Part shown: positions 10,657-23,348 of the stretch, piece after piece
Numbering within the stretch: the first letter of the stretch is position 1
How the letters are laid out: every line of letters starts with the position of its first letter
DNA from: Cynocephalus volans
Taxonomy: Eukaryota; Chordata; Mammalia; Dermoptera; Cynocephalidae
Direction: 5' to 3'
DNA: 64,000 nucleotides
Assembly: GCF_027409185.1 (NCBI RefSeq)
Contig: NC_084468.1
Span: 55,553,001 to 55,617,000, forward strand
Program-made: the position numbers and the translations under genes
Notes under the pieces: generated by a model
Databases searched by the model: none
What the model saw: the letters and a program-made list of their open reading frames with translations, nothing else
What the model was told of the DNA's origin: nothing

Positions 10657-11414
10657 AGTTTTCTATTTTGTTCTGGTATTCTGGGCGAGTCACAAAAATT
10701 ATTCCTTTAATTTCAGATGTATACAGCAAATTAATAAACTTCTATTAGGGATGAAATCTTTGAGGTAATAATGGAATTTTAAACTCCTAAGCTAAGTGTT
10801 CTTTTGATAATGTAGATTGATGTCTATGCCTTTTTTAGTCAGAGCTTTATCAATAAAAATTGTGTTGCTTTCCTTGGGAGAAATGTTTCTTTTCCAGATA
10901 CAGATTGTAACTGCACTGTGCTGCATGCTAATGTTTATTTGTGTGGATATGAATGTTTTCATATTTGAATGGTCACTGGGGTCATAGCTGAGATCCAGGG
11001 CCTGCAGATAAGATGTGAAGCTGGGTCTTTGTCTTTGGCTAGAAATATAACCATGAAAAGAATTAGGCTAGGTTTGTTGAAATTCACCCTGGTCCACAGG
11101 ATAATATCTTTTATATTTCAGTCACTGTAAGTGGCTTCTTAGCCACTCAAGTCAGAACGTTGGGCTCATCTTTCTCTTTTCCGAGCCAAATGTCATCAGT
11201 TCATTCATTTGTCCTATTGATGCTATTTTTTTTTTTTTAGTAGTTCCCTCCTCTCTATTCCATCCCACCCCCACCATTATTTCCTTGGCTTAAGCATTTC
11301 TTATCTACCTCATTTATTATAACTCTATTCTAATTGGTTTTCTTGACTCTATTCTTGCTCCTTGTAAAATATCCCCCATACATAGTAACAGGTAAGGCTC
11401 TCAGTTCTCTAGAT

Positions 11415-11630
11415 CAGTGTTGTCCAATATGTCATCCCTGCAATGATGGATATATTCTATATCTGTGATGCCCAATAGGATAGCTACTAGCCACATCTGA
11501 CTACTGAGCATGTGAAATGTGGCTAGTGAGACTGAAGAATTGAATTTTTAATTTATTTAATTTTCATTAATTTAAATTTAAAATTAAATAGAAACATGTG
11601 ACTGAGAGCTACCTTACTGGAAAGTACACA
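11415..11630 (+). mobile_element. hAT-Charlie-type non-autonomous DNA transposon remnant
   Basis: It begins 'cagtgttgtccaata' and carries the 'agccacatctgactactgag' and 'aatgtggctagtgagactga' blocks, then an AT-rich tail. These are typical of a common mammalian MER3/MER58-like family. The exact family name is uncertain, and I did not find a clean 8-bp target duplication. Confidence 0.6.
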
Positions 11631-11784
11631 CCTATGGATGTGTAGGATGTAAGCTCTCTGAAGAAGTCTTTCCTTAGCCATTAGAGATTGACTATTCTTC
11701 TTACTTGCTGATCTTGAGGTAGACAGTAGCTTGAATATCCACGTGACAGGATATTCACCTCAACTGACATGCTGAGAATCAATT

Positions 11785-11930
11785 TCTTGTCGTCCATATT
11801 ACAGATGAGCAGACTGAGGCACAGAGGTGTAAACTAACTTGCCCAAAGTCACAGAGCTAGTAAGTGGCAGAACCATCACTTGAATCATATCTATAGAACT
11901 CCAGAGCCCATGATCTAGATTTTGAGTATC
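11785..11930 (-). repeat. MIR SINE fragment
   Basis: It contains 'ttacagatgagcagactgag' and 'cttgcccaaagtcacagagc', the signature of MIR in reverse orientation. Confidence 0.75.
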
Positions 11931-12952
11931 TAACAAATAATAGATGCTTAAATGAATGGGAAAATGAATAAATTAGTGTTGGAAAGGGAATCTATATTAA
12001 CCATTAAATCTGGTCTGGTCACTGAAAATATCAATACTTACCTAATAATAGGTAAAAGTCTTGCTAATGACAGCCACTGAAGTAATATGGACATATTATG
12101 CCACCTAAGGATAACTCTGAAACCATATAAATTTGAGACCATTAGATTTTGACACTCATATAATGGAGTATTTAAGTGACTTCTTACTATTTTTTAAAGT
12201 TTTCTTCTATGGTAATATCATTATTTTAGCAATATAATAGAATTTGTTTAATGTTTAATACAATTTTCTATTTAATTCATAAAGAAAAAGAAATCAAATT
12301 ATGTTATCTCTAGATCCCACTACATTATGACTATCAATATCTTTTTCTATCAGTAACTATTACTATCAAAGTCTTTTATCTACTTAACAAGAGCCACAAT
12401 GATGTTAATCTCTTAGATGTAATATCTCAGGATGACTTTCTAGGACTTAGATTAAACTTTGAAAAAATAAGTTGAAATAGTAGGAGAATCCTATTACAAA
12501 TTGTTTCCCTCCAGGTACTGGCTAAAGGATATCCAAAAACTACATTAAGCCAATGATTTTTAATATTTTATTGTCAGGAAGCCCTTTGAGAATTTAACGA
12601 AGGCTATGAGTCCTTTCCTTCCAAAATATACATTAACATTTTTGGAAGTTTTTCAGTGTTCCCCAGGTCCTGATGGCTATCACCCATGGATGTTAAATAA
12701 TGTTAGATAAGACCAATAATACCTGCTTTATGACTTTTGGTTCTGGGTCATTTCTCCAGAAATATCCATGTAAAATTGCCATATATATTGCCTTTATTTC
12801 CTTTATTCTCTGCTTTTCTGAGTACTACATATATATGTACTTCTATTTTTTATGCCTCTCCCATTTTTTCACATTGCACATATCTTTAGTTTAAAGTCTA
12901 ACAAAATGTATATGTATGCATACATACTCACATTTATATGTGTGTATACATA

Positions 12953-13025
12953 TATGAGGGTATTTCAAAAAGTTCATTGAAAGATTCATATTTTTTTTCC
13001 ACAAATTTTTTGAAGTACACTCATA
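12953..13025. mobile_element. Short palindromic mariner-like element, copy 2
   Basis: The left end is 'tatgagggtatttcaaaaag' and the right end 'ttttttgaagtacactcata'. The ends are inverted copies of each other, with TA-rich flanks as expected for mariner-type insertion. Confidence 0.75.
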
Positions 13026-13531
13026 TGTTATCTATACATACCCAAAATGCTTTCTTTACTTTTAGTCTTGTTTCTAGGTCCCAGTCTTTTATCTCAGTCC
13101 CTCAGGGTTGATACATTGATTTGTACTGAGACACTTATTGTATCAATAGCTGTTTGTAAACACATTTCTTTTCTCCCAGACAAGCTTCAGTGTTCCTTTC
13201 CTCCTTTCCCTAAGTCTACTGGCTTAAGATATTTGCATATGTTTTTACTTTCATATTAAATGACACATTCACCAGAGTAATAGGATAATAGGTCCAAGAT
13301 CATAGTTCAATTATTTTTTTAAATATTTTATTCAGTAAGATTTTCAAGACCATATTCTAAATGCCAGAAGTTAATGAAATACAATACATGTTCCACAGAG
13401 GGTAAATTTGAGTAATTCGTTTTTATACTTTTTAGGGACCACCCAACTCCATCCAGATTAATCATAATGGTGCTATTGCACTGGTTGCCAAGAAAAATCA
13501 GGCACGAGTATGGATGGACCACTATGCAAAC

Positions 13532-13614
13532 ATGAGGGTACTTCAAAAAGTTCATAGAAAAATGGAATTAAAAGATTATATGAATCCTTCTGTGACTTTC
13601 TGTAGCCCCTCATA
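13532..13614. mobile_element. Short palindromic mariner-like element, copy 3
   Basis: The left end 'atgagggtacttcaaaaagt' is the best preserved in the window. The right half is more decayed but keeps 'cccctcat'. Confidence 0.7.
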
Positions 13615-13940
13615 TATGCACTGATACAGATACAACTCAGAGTGGATTTCTTTTGATCAGTGTTTTCCCAAAGTAACACTAATTGAGAAAATGTAAGATT
13701 ATTACAGTTAACTTGAGAAGTGTTCATATGGATGATACTCCACTCTTAGAATGACCTTGTAGTAGTGATTAGTTATTGCTATTTGCTAAAAGGGTCTTGT
13801 TATCAAATATTCGGGGAATCATTGCAATAATCTTAGTTCAGCCTTTGCATTTCTAGGATGTTTTATGAAGCTCTAAGAGAGAATGAAACATGCAGGGTTT
13901 ACAGAACCAATTTGATTTTGACCTTGGGACTACTTTTCTT

Positions 13941-14023
13941 AAAGAGCAAGCAGCATTTATTTTTTGGAAATTTTCTTCAATAAAGAGCAAGATACATTTA
14001 GTTTCTGAAGACTTTCTTTAATA
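13941..14023 (+). repeat. Two imperfect 41-bp tandem units
   Basis: 'aaagagcaag' occurs at 13941 and 13982. Each is followed by a similar 'cattta', 'tttttgg' or 'tttctga', then 'ttttctt' or 'ctttctt' series. Confidence 0.6.
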
Positions 14024-14388
14024 TTATGGAAAATCAGGGTCATGTACTTTGCTACGCCACGAAGCGGAAGCTCATGATTAAATATGGGGGATATTCAGCA
14101 AATTCTGAGTTTCACAACAAAATGAGAAAATAATTCCTCACCTCTTCCTTAGCATTAGCCAAGCAAAGGACTGAGAAATCTGAAACTAACTTGTCCTGAA
14201 AAAACTTATGCTTCACATTTCTAACATATTTTTTTGATATTAATATTCATTATAATTGAATTTCATACATTTGTAGAGGATAGAAGGATGATTGAAACCC
14301 AGTTATTTCTTGTTTGGTCTGGCCTTGAAAGCTGATATGGTTAGTGCTGTACTACTCTACACAGAATGTAACAAATCATTTTCTTTGA

Positions 14389-14395
<7 letters not shown>

Positions 14396-14426
<31 letters not shown>

Positions 14427-14546
14427 CGTGACCGGCACTCAGCCAGTGAGTGCACCGGTCAGTCCTATATAGGATCCGAACCCGCGGCGGGAGTGCCGCC
14501 GCGCTCCCAGCGCAGCACTCTACCAAGTGCGCCACGGGCTCGGCCC
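14396..14546 (-). mobile_element. tRNA-derived SINE with 11-bp target duplication
   Basis: Perfect direct repeats of 'ttgaccctttt' flank it (14385-14395 and 14547-14557). On the minus strand the tRNA head has an A box (14534-14522) and a B box GGTTCGGATCC (14482-14472). A partial second A-box-like unit with a self-complementary 'gaccggtgcactcactggct' segment follows, then a poly-A tail of about 30 bases. The clean duplication and long pure tail suggest a recent insertion. The truncated second unit suggests a shortened dimer. Confidence 0.85.
14472..14534 (-). promoter_or_regulatory. Internal RNA polymerase III promoter boxes of the SINE
   Basis: The A box is at 14522-14534 and the B box at 14472-14483, both on the minus strand. 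The sequence of each is close to the tRNA consensus. Confidence 0.6.
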
Positions 14547-15589
14547 TTGACCCTTTTATTAGAGTGGAAACACTTCAAGTCTTATCTTTAAAATGACTCT
14601 GACTAAAATTTTATTTATTTATTTTTAATTTTAAGTATACTCCGAGGTAATTTATTTGCATGAGCCATATAAATAGTATTTAAATATATGTTTAAAAAAG
14701 GGGGGCGAAAGTAAAAAATTAAAAGCACAATTTTCTGACTGTTTTTTAAATGTATCTATAAATTATAAAATATATTTCTAGACAGATATTCAGAGTTTAG
14801 GTGGCTTGAGTTTTTATTTTAATTTTATGACTTATAAAAGGGTCACAGAAATTTATGAATAATAATACATTAGATGCCTGTTGTCTTACAGTCACTGTGC
14901 CATGTGCCAGGTGTTAAATAAAGAAAACAAAAACTCTTTCTGTCCCCAAGGATCTTACAGCCTAATAGAAGACCTATATTGCAAAATAATATTGTTTTGT
15001 TAAGGTTTATAAAGAAAACATATATATCTGATGTAAAAAAAATAAAAAAATAAGAGAAAGATAAACCTAAAGTGTCTTAGAGGTCAAAGAAAAATCCTCC
15101 TCAGTTCCGTCTCTCTCTCCCAACCCATTCTCCACTTTTCTCCACTGCGCTCTCTTCCCAGTGAGGCTGACCTCTGTAACGGCACGAATGAGCTCCCGTG
15201 GACTTTGTCTTCAGGTTGGCTTTGGCCAATGAATTACACCAGTAGCAACTTAGAAGGCAAGAAGCGTGCAACAGTGAGATCTTTAAGGTTGCAGCTGTTT
15301 TGAAATTGTGCTTTCTATAATTTGACCCTCCATGTGTTCTATAACAACTCCTATTCCCTTACCAAGAGTAATGGCTTTCCCCTAACCCTAGGTCCTTTCA
15401 CTATTACTGATTTCCTAAATCTACCTATGCTTTTGTAAATTGTCCCTTTATCAAACTTGCCTCAAATAACCTAACTGGAGTATGCTATTCTGTTTACTGC
15501 CAGTACTGTGAATGATATACCCAAAAAGTAAGCTAGTATTTGAGATATGAAAGATGAGTGAAGGAAACGTTTGAAGGGAAAATATTTTA

Positions 15590-15990
15590 GACACTGAAAC
15601 AGTATGTACAAAGGCCTAGAGGCCAGGTCCAGATTGTCAAGTTAGAGGTTGCTAGAGAATAGTTACAATGTCTTGGCTGGAAAGGTATTCATAGCCCTCG
15701 AGAGAATTGCAGTTATATTTATCTGGTTTGGAGTCCAAGGATTTTAAACATGAGAATGGCAAAATTAGGTATATAAAATGAATATTGAAGGGGCCACTAA
15801 TTAATAGAGGGGGAACTACTGTTAGACTCTCACTATATTTCAGATAAGAGGTGATATTGGATTTGAATAATGGGTCTGCTGGGACAACATGTAAAATTTA
15901 CCGTTGTGATTAAAAAATTTGATCAGTTGAAGGTGGGCAGCGAAGGTGAGTCAAACCTGATACTTAGATCCTAGGGAAAGAGAAGCATGA
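15590..15990 (-). repeat. Possible antisense L2 (LINE-2) fragment
   Basis: Phrases such as 'caaaggcctagaggccagg' and 'gtttggagtccaaggatttt' resemble reverse-strand L2 open-frame sequence. The match is weak and patchy. Confidence 0.35.
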
Positions 15991-16159
15991 TTGATTTTTT
16001 AGGGTGTGGTAGAGAGAGAGATTATGAATTCATTTTCGGGTATGTTAAGTCTGAAATGTGTATGATACCAAAATGGTTATGTCAAGAGTAAAATTACATA
16101 ACACATATGAAACCCAAAGGAGAGCTCTATGCTTGATGTAAAATTTTCAGTCAATACTT

Positions 16160-16800
16160 GGTCATTTAAATTGTAAGTCTGGGAGTATCTGAAGAATAAA
16201 ATGGACGGAGCTGAAGACCAAATGTCTATGTGGAAGAGAGTCAAGAAAATCCTCCAGCAGACAGAGCAAAAGATTTAGAGATAGTTAAAGATACGGAGGC
16301 TATATTTAGAAGATCCAACATCTAGATATTAGGAGTTTCAAATTGAAAGAACAGAGCAATGAAGGAAGATAATGAAAACAAACATAGAAACAAACAAACA
16401 AATAGAAGGGAATTTTCCTGAGCTGAGGGCTTGTCTTTAGATTGAAAGTCCAAGTAAGCAGCAGAAAAAAACAACATAAACTGGAGGGGGGTTGGGGGGG
16501 GGAAGATGCAACCTGGGGGGGGGAAGATGCAACCTGGTGAGATATCTAAAAACTAAAGCAGGTCACTGAGATAGAAAGGAAAATTAGTGTCGGGGTACAA
16601 TAGATACCCAAAACAATCGATGCCCTCAAAGTTCTGGGAGAAAAAAAATTTGAACTTAGAATTCTATAGCCAGGAAAGCCATTGGTCAAATGTGAGGACA
16701 TGAATATGCAATTCTGAGCAAGCAAGAACTCAAAAATTTACCTCCAATGTAGTTTTCAAATTCAAATATGAAACACTAAATTATTGAATAATTTTGAGTA
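16160..16800 (+). repeat. L1/HAL1-like LINE fragment
   Basis: 'gggaattttcctgagctgag', 'ttagattgaaagtccaagta', 'gaattctatagccaggaaag' and 'caagaactcaaaaatttacc' occur in the order seen in old mammalian L1-related elements, sense strand. No reading frame is intact. Confidence 0.55.
16486..16535 (+). repeat. G-run with 21-bp tandem duplication
   Basis: A run of six G and two runs of nine G (16486-16491, 16494-16502, 16515-16523) alternate with two copies of 'gaagatgcaacctgg'. The period is 21 bp. Confidence 0.85.
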
Positions 16801-17839
16801 AAGTAGCAGTATAAAACAACCATGATTTTTGGAAAAACAGTCAAATCTCTTACTTGTAAGATAACTGAAGAAAGAGGCAGAGCTAGACTGACCTTGGAAC
16901 ACTTGCAAAATCTCTTCAAATTAGCATGTATTACTAACTCAAATTGTTTATTCATGATGAGTATATTTCATTTCATGAAAGTAACTTGCCCCATATGTAA
17001 AATATTTAAATTGAAAAAGTCCTTTCTTCTTCAATTCTTTTAGAGAATTATCTTTAACTTGGGATTTGGTCTTAAATTTTATCATAATAATGCTAATAAA
17101 TAGAGAATTTTTTATTTTTGTTTAGAATCCAATATGAAAAAATTGTGTATGATTCTTAACTAATTTTTACTTTCTAGAAACTTAGCATCACTTAGAAACT
17201 TTAAGTTGAAACCAGTCATCACATCTTAATATTTTTCATAAACAACTTTTTTAAAAACTAGAGGGATGATTTAAGAGCAAATAACTTGCTGTCAAAAAAA
17301 CCCCGCTTATCTATATTTTAGCATTTCTGCCACCTTTATCCACTTTATTTTTTCAAAACTGCTGAATTGAAGTTCAATTACATTTAATACTTTACATACA
17401 ACTCTGCCTGATTTGAATGGCTACTGTGGATTTTCATCCAGATCAACTTATTTGTTTTACTTTGGGTTTGATAACAACTTGATTATGAGTCATCTGTATA
17501 CTTCAACTTTCCTTAAGTGAAGTTCAGGTATTATAACTGGAAATAGCTGATAAATATTTATTGCAATTTCCTGAGCCTATAATTGTGAAAACCATGACGT
17601 ACACTAGAAAAATACCCTGAGTTAGATTGTGCTCAGTGGTAGAATCACAAATAAGAAAAACTATTTCTGATAACCACAATTTGGCTCATACCAAAAACTA
17701 AACATGTTAGAGGTGTGATCACTCATTCCCACCTAAGGGTTACACTTCACTTGGTGAAAATGTGCAATTCATTTTTAGAAATTAGAAGGCTGGCATAAAT
17801 GATTCTGTTATCTCAACAGCATGTTCAACATTGTGGGAT

Positions 17840-18005
17840 CAGAGTAGCGTTGCGGAAAGTTCATGGGTTTCGCCTCAAATGTGAGTTTCATCGTGCCTTT
17901 AAGAAGCAGTCAGGACCTAGGCAATTTCTTAACTGCTTTGAGCTATTGTTTCCTCAGCAGTAAAAAGGAGACAGTAATACGTATATCTCAAAAGTAAGAG
18001 TAAAA
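17840..18005 (+). repeat. MIR SINE fragment
   Basis: It contains a 'caatttcttaactgctttgag' then 'tttcctcagcagtaaaaagg' series, matching the MIR core in sense orientation. Confidence 0.6.
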
Positions 18006-18843
18006 AATTCTAATACAGAAGGGTGTATTTTCATTAAACGTTAACATTTTTTCACTGCCACTGCTTCCTTTATACCTGGTCAAGAGTAACAACAGGATTG
18101 AGAAAAAATTTCCTTTTTCATAGAATCTTTACTTCTGCTGCAAAGCAGGGGCAAGAACAGTCTATGTGGTGACAAAGAACTCAGTTATTTACATGAGAAT
18201 ATACACTGAAATATTAAATAATATCCCTTGTAATAGTGATTTTATGCATAAGCAGAGGAGTTATGGATTATTTCCATAGGCAGGATAATGTCACTTTTTT
18301 ATGACGTAAATTTAAAAAGTACAAATATGATTCATTTTCTTGAATGCAGCAGACTGTTTGCTATGCTCTTTATAAAAAGAGACCAGTATGATATAATACT
18401 TAACAGAAAAGAAAGAGGGTGTGTACTTAATGACACCCCTTCCTGTGATAATAAAAGTCCTCCACTCTATGCATGGTGATGAGAAGGTCTTATCCTGGTG
18501 CTGGGCAGTAGACAGTCTCCTTCTGAAGGTAGTGCGCACAGTTTTCTTTCTTTGTTTTTCCCCAAATGATGTTGTATTACACCGTCACAAAACAACTCCT
18601 AATTAGGTTTGGACACAGGGATATTCATGTCCTACAATCCTGCTGTCAATCTCTACCTGCAAAAATTATTTGAATACAAAGACTCAGGAATATTCTTTGA
18701 GGAAAACTAACACTGATCCATCACCTTTTAAGTATTTAGCATAGGAAACTCAAACATTTTATCAGAACTAACTGAAATCATTATACAAAGTCTTGGAGGA
18801 GGGTCAAGCATGACAATCGGATTTAACTGTATTCAAAGGGTTT

Positions 18844-18849
18844 TTTATT
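18844..18849 (-). terminator. EPHA5: Candidate distal polyadenylation signal of EPHA5
   Basis: AATAAA on the minus strand at the far edge of the repeat-poor block. Cleavage would fall about 10-30 bases further on, near 18815-18835. Several upstream hexamers could serve as well. Confidence 0.3.
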
Positions 18850-20209
18850 TTTTGAAAAAATATAAAATTTCATATCTTACACTACAAAACATGTACACAA
18901 ACCAAATGCATATAGAACTTCAAATGGGAAAAAATACAGAAATGCTAACCCTTTTTGAGTTAACTGTGGCAGGGACTTGAGATATTCCGATCAGTATTAT
19001 AGAATAAGATAGCTATACAGATGCTTCTGACCTGCCTGAAACTAAGAGATTTTGATAAACATATTAACAAATGACTTGAGTCTAAGTATTATTCTCAGAC
19101 TATTATAACTGTAATTTACACACTTTTTAATAATTAACTGTAAAACTACAGTAGTCTAAAGATTCACAAAAATGTTGACCACTGAAACTTCTACTGTTAA
19201 TACAGTCCCCAGCCCAAGTAAACATGACATATTTTGCCATCTTCAATTTTTTTTCCATTAACATTTATGAGAAACAGACAACATATGATTCTGATTATTA
19301 TAAACAGACTATTTTTTTAGAAAAGAACTGGTGTCTTCCCCTAAGCAAAAATTACGTGGTCATTCTGAACAAGAGCATTCAATCATTTATGTATGAAAAG
19401 ACCTTTTCATAAACGAATAAGAAATTAAAAGAAAGTTCTTATCTATTTCTCTTTTGATACATTACTATAAAATTAACAGCATAATACAGAAAAAAATATT
19501 TCATGTAACCAGCTGTGCTACAGATTTGAAAAAACGATGACTTATTCTAGTTATTAATTTCAAATCAATCAATTAATTGATTCTATTTATTCACCATCAA
19601 CAATTGCATCATCATCATATTGTACCTACTTTTTATTTACTTTGAGGTTAAACATCTGGCAGAACATAAGCAAAGACAGTTCACTATCATACTTAACTTT
19701 CTTTTTTCTTATTTTTAGAAATAACAAAATAAAAAAGGATCTTATTCTACTATGCAACATCATACATCTAGTAAATATCTAACACCTGACTCAAATACTG
19801 TTTGCTATCCAATGTACCATTACAGCCAAAAACATTTTCCAAGGTATCTCTGCTTGTGCTTCCAAGAATCCACTTTAAATGGGAGAAAGAATGATGATTT
19901 TTTTTTTAACTTTCTCAAGGAGGTTAATTAGCAAACATAGAAACACATAAGTGCTCAACTAATAGTAATATTCCATTTCAAACTTCACATGTGAAATTGT
20001 CTTCATCATTGCACACTGGTTAAAAAGGTTTTACAAACTGAATTAAGGATGTTCTGGATTGTTCAAGCAACTCTGCAACTAATAATGCTGGCCACACTTA
20101 AGTTTAGATAAAATATCGGAATATACTTTTACGGTAATCCTATAGCCTTAGAACACTGACTTGGTGGTTAAAACAAAAGAAATAAAAGACTATGCACGTG
20201 AAAGTTTTA

Positions 20210-20241
20210 AAAAATGGAAAAATCAAAATTTTTCCATTTTT
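20210..20241. other. Perfect 14-bp stem, 4-nt loop hairpin in the presumed 3' UTR
   Basis: The arm 20210-20223 (A-rich, centre atgg) is exactly complementary to 20228-20241. The loop is caaa. An RNA made from the minus strand would form the same stem. Confidence 0.8.
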
Positions 20242-20311
20242 ACATAAAATTAATACATTTCAAAAAGAGCAACTGAATATATGTCATAGTACATGTGAGA
20301 AAATGGCAAGA

Positions 20312-20360
20312 TTAGAAACAAGCTATGATTGATATGAATTAGAATCAAGCTATGAGTGAT
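20312..20360. repeat. Direct duplication, 27-bp period
   Basis: 'ttagaaacaagctatgattg' (from 20312) recurs as 'ttagaatcaagctatgagtg' (from 20339), within the presumed EPHA5 3' UTR. Confidence 0.75.
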
Positions 20361-23348
20361 TTTAACAGGTAAGTTAAAAATTATTCCCTGCTTGAACCTA
20401 TGTTTCAAAGTTGAACACTGAGAAAGACTCATGTCCTGAAGATACTGCTTACTTACAGTTACAATAACATCACATATTGACAGATCTATTACATGTGCTA
20501 AAATTATTGATTCTATGCTTTATTTTTGGTAGTCTGGTAGGTGACAAAATGAACCACTAGGATAAGAAATCACACAATCAAGATTTGTCAAACCTTGCCC
20601 TGGGTTAACAGCCTCACTGCATTTCACAGAGCTGCACTCTCTGTTTGTTCCATTTCTCACATTTATAAATGAGATTGGCACTTTCCAATTGGTGACATAT
20701 CCAGTGGTGAACAGACATTTAAGAGGAAAGGACATTCTTTCCTCTTTGGGGGTGGAGTACATCTTATTTGGAAGTCTCTTTATTCCTTCTAAAATTATAA
20801 TGACATTTCTTAGAAATTCTCAACCAAATTGAGATATGGATGAAAGATATATGGCTTTTTAACTTTTATTTTGATTCACTTTCCAAAATGAACACCAAGA
20901 GTGCAAAGAAGGCAAATAAATTTGATCTGAATTATTTCATATTCTTCTTTTGTGATAAAGAAAATATATATTGTAACTTCAAATTCTAGTCACTTAGATA
21001 TGCTCCCCCTCCCAATTACCTTTGAACATACAAAGTTGGAAAACAATTCAGAAAATATTTTTGTTCTGCCTAAGCAACTATAGCTAGTCCACCAGCTCTG
21101 AAATATGTGGTAGTCTTCCTTTTAAATCAGTAAGTCTATTCTGATTTTGAAGTTTCTCAATTGTTACTTTATCACTTAGATTGGGATACTTTTACAAAAC
21201 TCAGTAAAGTGCAACAAAATCTCCAATTATTTTGTACAGAAGAAATTAGTTTTGTTAATTTTCTGTTTATTGAAATGAACAAATGCATCTTTAATAATGA
21301 TGATGCCTATTTTCTTGTGATTTTATCAAGAGAATATTAAATCCACTTCTCTCAACTGTCCCTAAAAATTTCACCAAACTAATAACAGTATACTCTAAGC
21401 ATAGTGTGTGTGGACTCTTATTTGGACAGAACTCAATACATCATTTACAAATTTTTTAGACATTTTTTCTTTTCTTTTTTTGTTGTTGTTCTTATTTTGA
21501 TTTTTCCGTGTTCTTCAGCAAAGAGTTTACTTTACTGCTTACATAAAATGTGGGCAGGATAGGAAGAAGTTATGTCAAAAAAAGTTTATTCTTGTATGTG
21601 TTAATATTCAAGTAGAATGGTGCTTTCAAAAGATAGAGTATTATTAGTACAACACAGATATATTTCCTGTGGATTTCACTGATCCAGGCTACTCTGATAT
21701 ATGATTTCTATTAATAATCATGAGTAGGCTATGTCTTATTTAAATGCTCTACTCCTTGAATAATCACATGCCATTCCATGATTTTTATAAAATATAATAC
21801 AAAGATGTTGGTTATCTCACTCAGGAGCTCAGTTTTGAACAATTTCTCATAAATTTTATAATTTGTACCACAGATAGTCTTCACCAGGTGTAGTATATAG
21901 AACATATATAGGACATTTCTTATATTCCTTAATAAGTCCAATTAAATAATACTTTGGATTGATTAACCAAAATAAATGTAATGTCATGTAACTAAATGCA
22001 AAATTAAATTACCAAATGAATACACAGGAAATCAACAAATAAAACTTAAGTCTTGAAATACAGAAAATTCTTAAGAAAAAATGTGTGTGTATATGTCATC
22101 ATTCCATTGCTTGCTGCCTTAGTATCAAAATTTCTAGAGCTGAGCCACAATGGAAATGGTTACAAAGGATTAATGCTTAAGGGTGACGCTTAGTGCTATG
22201 TGCCTGGATTTAACAACATTAACAGAAACCTGCACAGTTAAATCCTTCTACATCCCGCTGAAAATGTGCCCTTTAGTGTCAACTTTGCTTGACAAGATAT
22301 TTTCTGGGACTCAGAAAGGTGAAATTTCTTACAGGGGTGCAAGATTAATGGCTAGAAGAACTGCATTGTCACAGATATCACAAAGTGTTTTTTAAAAGCC
22401 AAAGGGGATTTAATCTTACAGACATTTCTTGTTAGTGAATAAAGAGATTAGTAGCCTTTGGACATATGAGAGGAAAAGAGACACAAGCTTATATTAAATT
22501 TTGTTTTACTGCTTTCCTATTTCTCCTATTCATATTACACTATGGAACACTTGTTCCTATAGTTGCTAAAATTAAAACATTATTTAAAAATGCAAGCAGA
22601 ATGGTAAAGCACACATGTGTAAGCACACACACAATTCCAACTTAAATCAGTTCCTGGGTACATTGCAAATTATACAGTATATACACATTTATTACCTAAT
22701 TGCCTCTAGAAGAGCAACTAAATTTTATAACACAGAAAAATAAATATACACCCTGTTTTGTACTTTTCCTTAATCAAGCAAATGTTTATACACTAGTTTC
22801 TATAACTTAACGCTGTGTAACAGCATTTTAAAATTACAAAAGAAGATATCTATTAAGAAATTATCTAATCATATTGCTCTTCAATACACTTACATAGACG
22901 ATTAAAACTTGAAGTAAACCTCAGTAAACTGCAGCTTTTGTTAGCCCATAAATGGCTGTAAAACTTTTCTGTTCAAGTAGATCCCTGGAAGTTTTAAAAG
23001 GGGCTGCCTCAATTCAGTCTATAAAGGTGCTATCTACTTACATGTTCCACATACAAAATTTCGCACAAGTAGTGGGAAGGATTTTGTTGTTGCAACATAA
23101 GATAATGTTTAACCTCATGTTCTTATTCTAGGCAGGTTATATTTGCTTCATGAAAAATGAAGACACTAAGAGGAAGATAAGGAAATTTTAGTAAAACACT
23201 GATTACAAATTCTGTGGCTGAGACAAATGTCCTCCTAAGGTTTAGATATCACTGTTTTCCCTTTTTCCCCTTTTTTGTTAAAATAAATCTCAGGGCTGTT
23301 TACAAAGTGCAGAAATCATTCACTTGAAGAAGTGATATTAAAATGAAG

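Larger units (their letters stand above)
8180..18820. other. Intergenic region downstream of EPHA5
   Basis: No coding gene was recognised. The frames present are short and lack conserved motifs or splice context. The stretch carries MITE, hAT, MIR, SINE, L2-like and L1-like remnants listed separately. The remainder, including 8900-10540 and 17000-18800, shows nothing I can name. Confidence 0.7.
18821..23348 (-). other. EPHA5: Presumed EPHA5 3' untranslated region
   Basis: This is the stretch directly downstream of the EPHA5 stop codon. I recognise no transposable element in it, unlike the sequence on either side, which fits a long, retained 3' UTR; human EPHA5 also has a long one. It is AT-rich with many short A/T runs. 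AATAAA signals on the minus strand (plus-strand tttatt) occur near 22690, 21582, 21265, 20866, 19635, 19586 and 18844-18849. I chose the last as the distal end, so the boundary is a guess. No transcript evidence is available. Confidence 0.45.

Noticed and set aside
14341..14535. 64-codon minus-strand frame rich in Lys
   Set aside because: It is the SINE body read through its poly-A tail; no gene.
14472..14546. tRNA gene candidate
   Set aside because: The A and B boxes belong to a SINE with poly-A tail and target duplication; the stem pairing of a functional tRNA is not kept.
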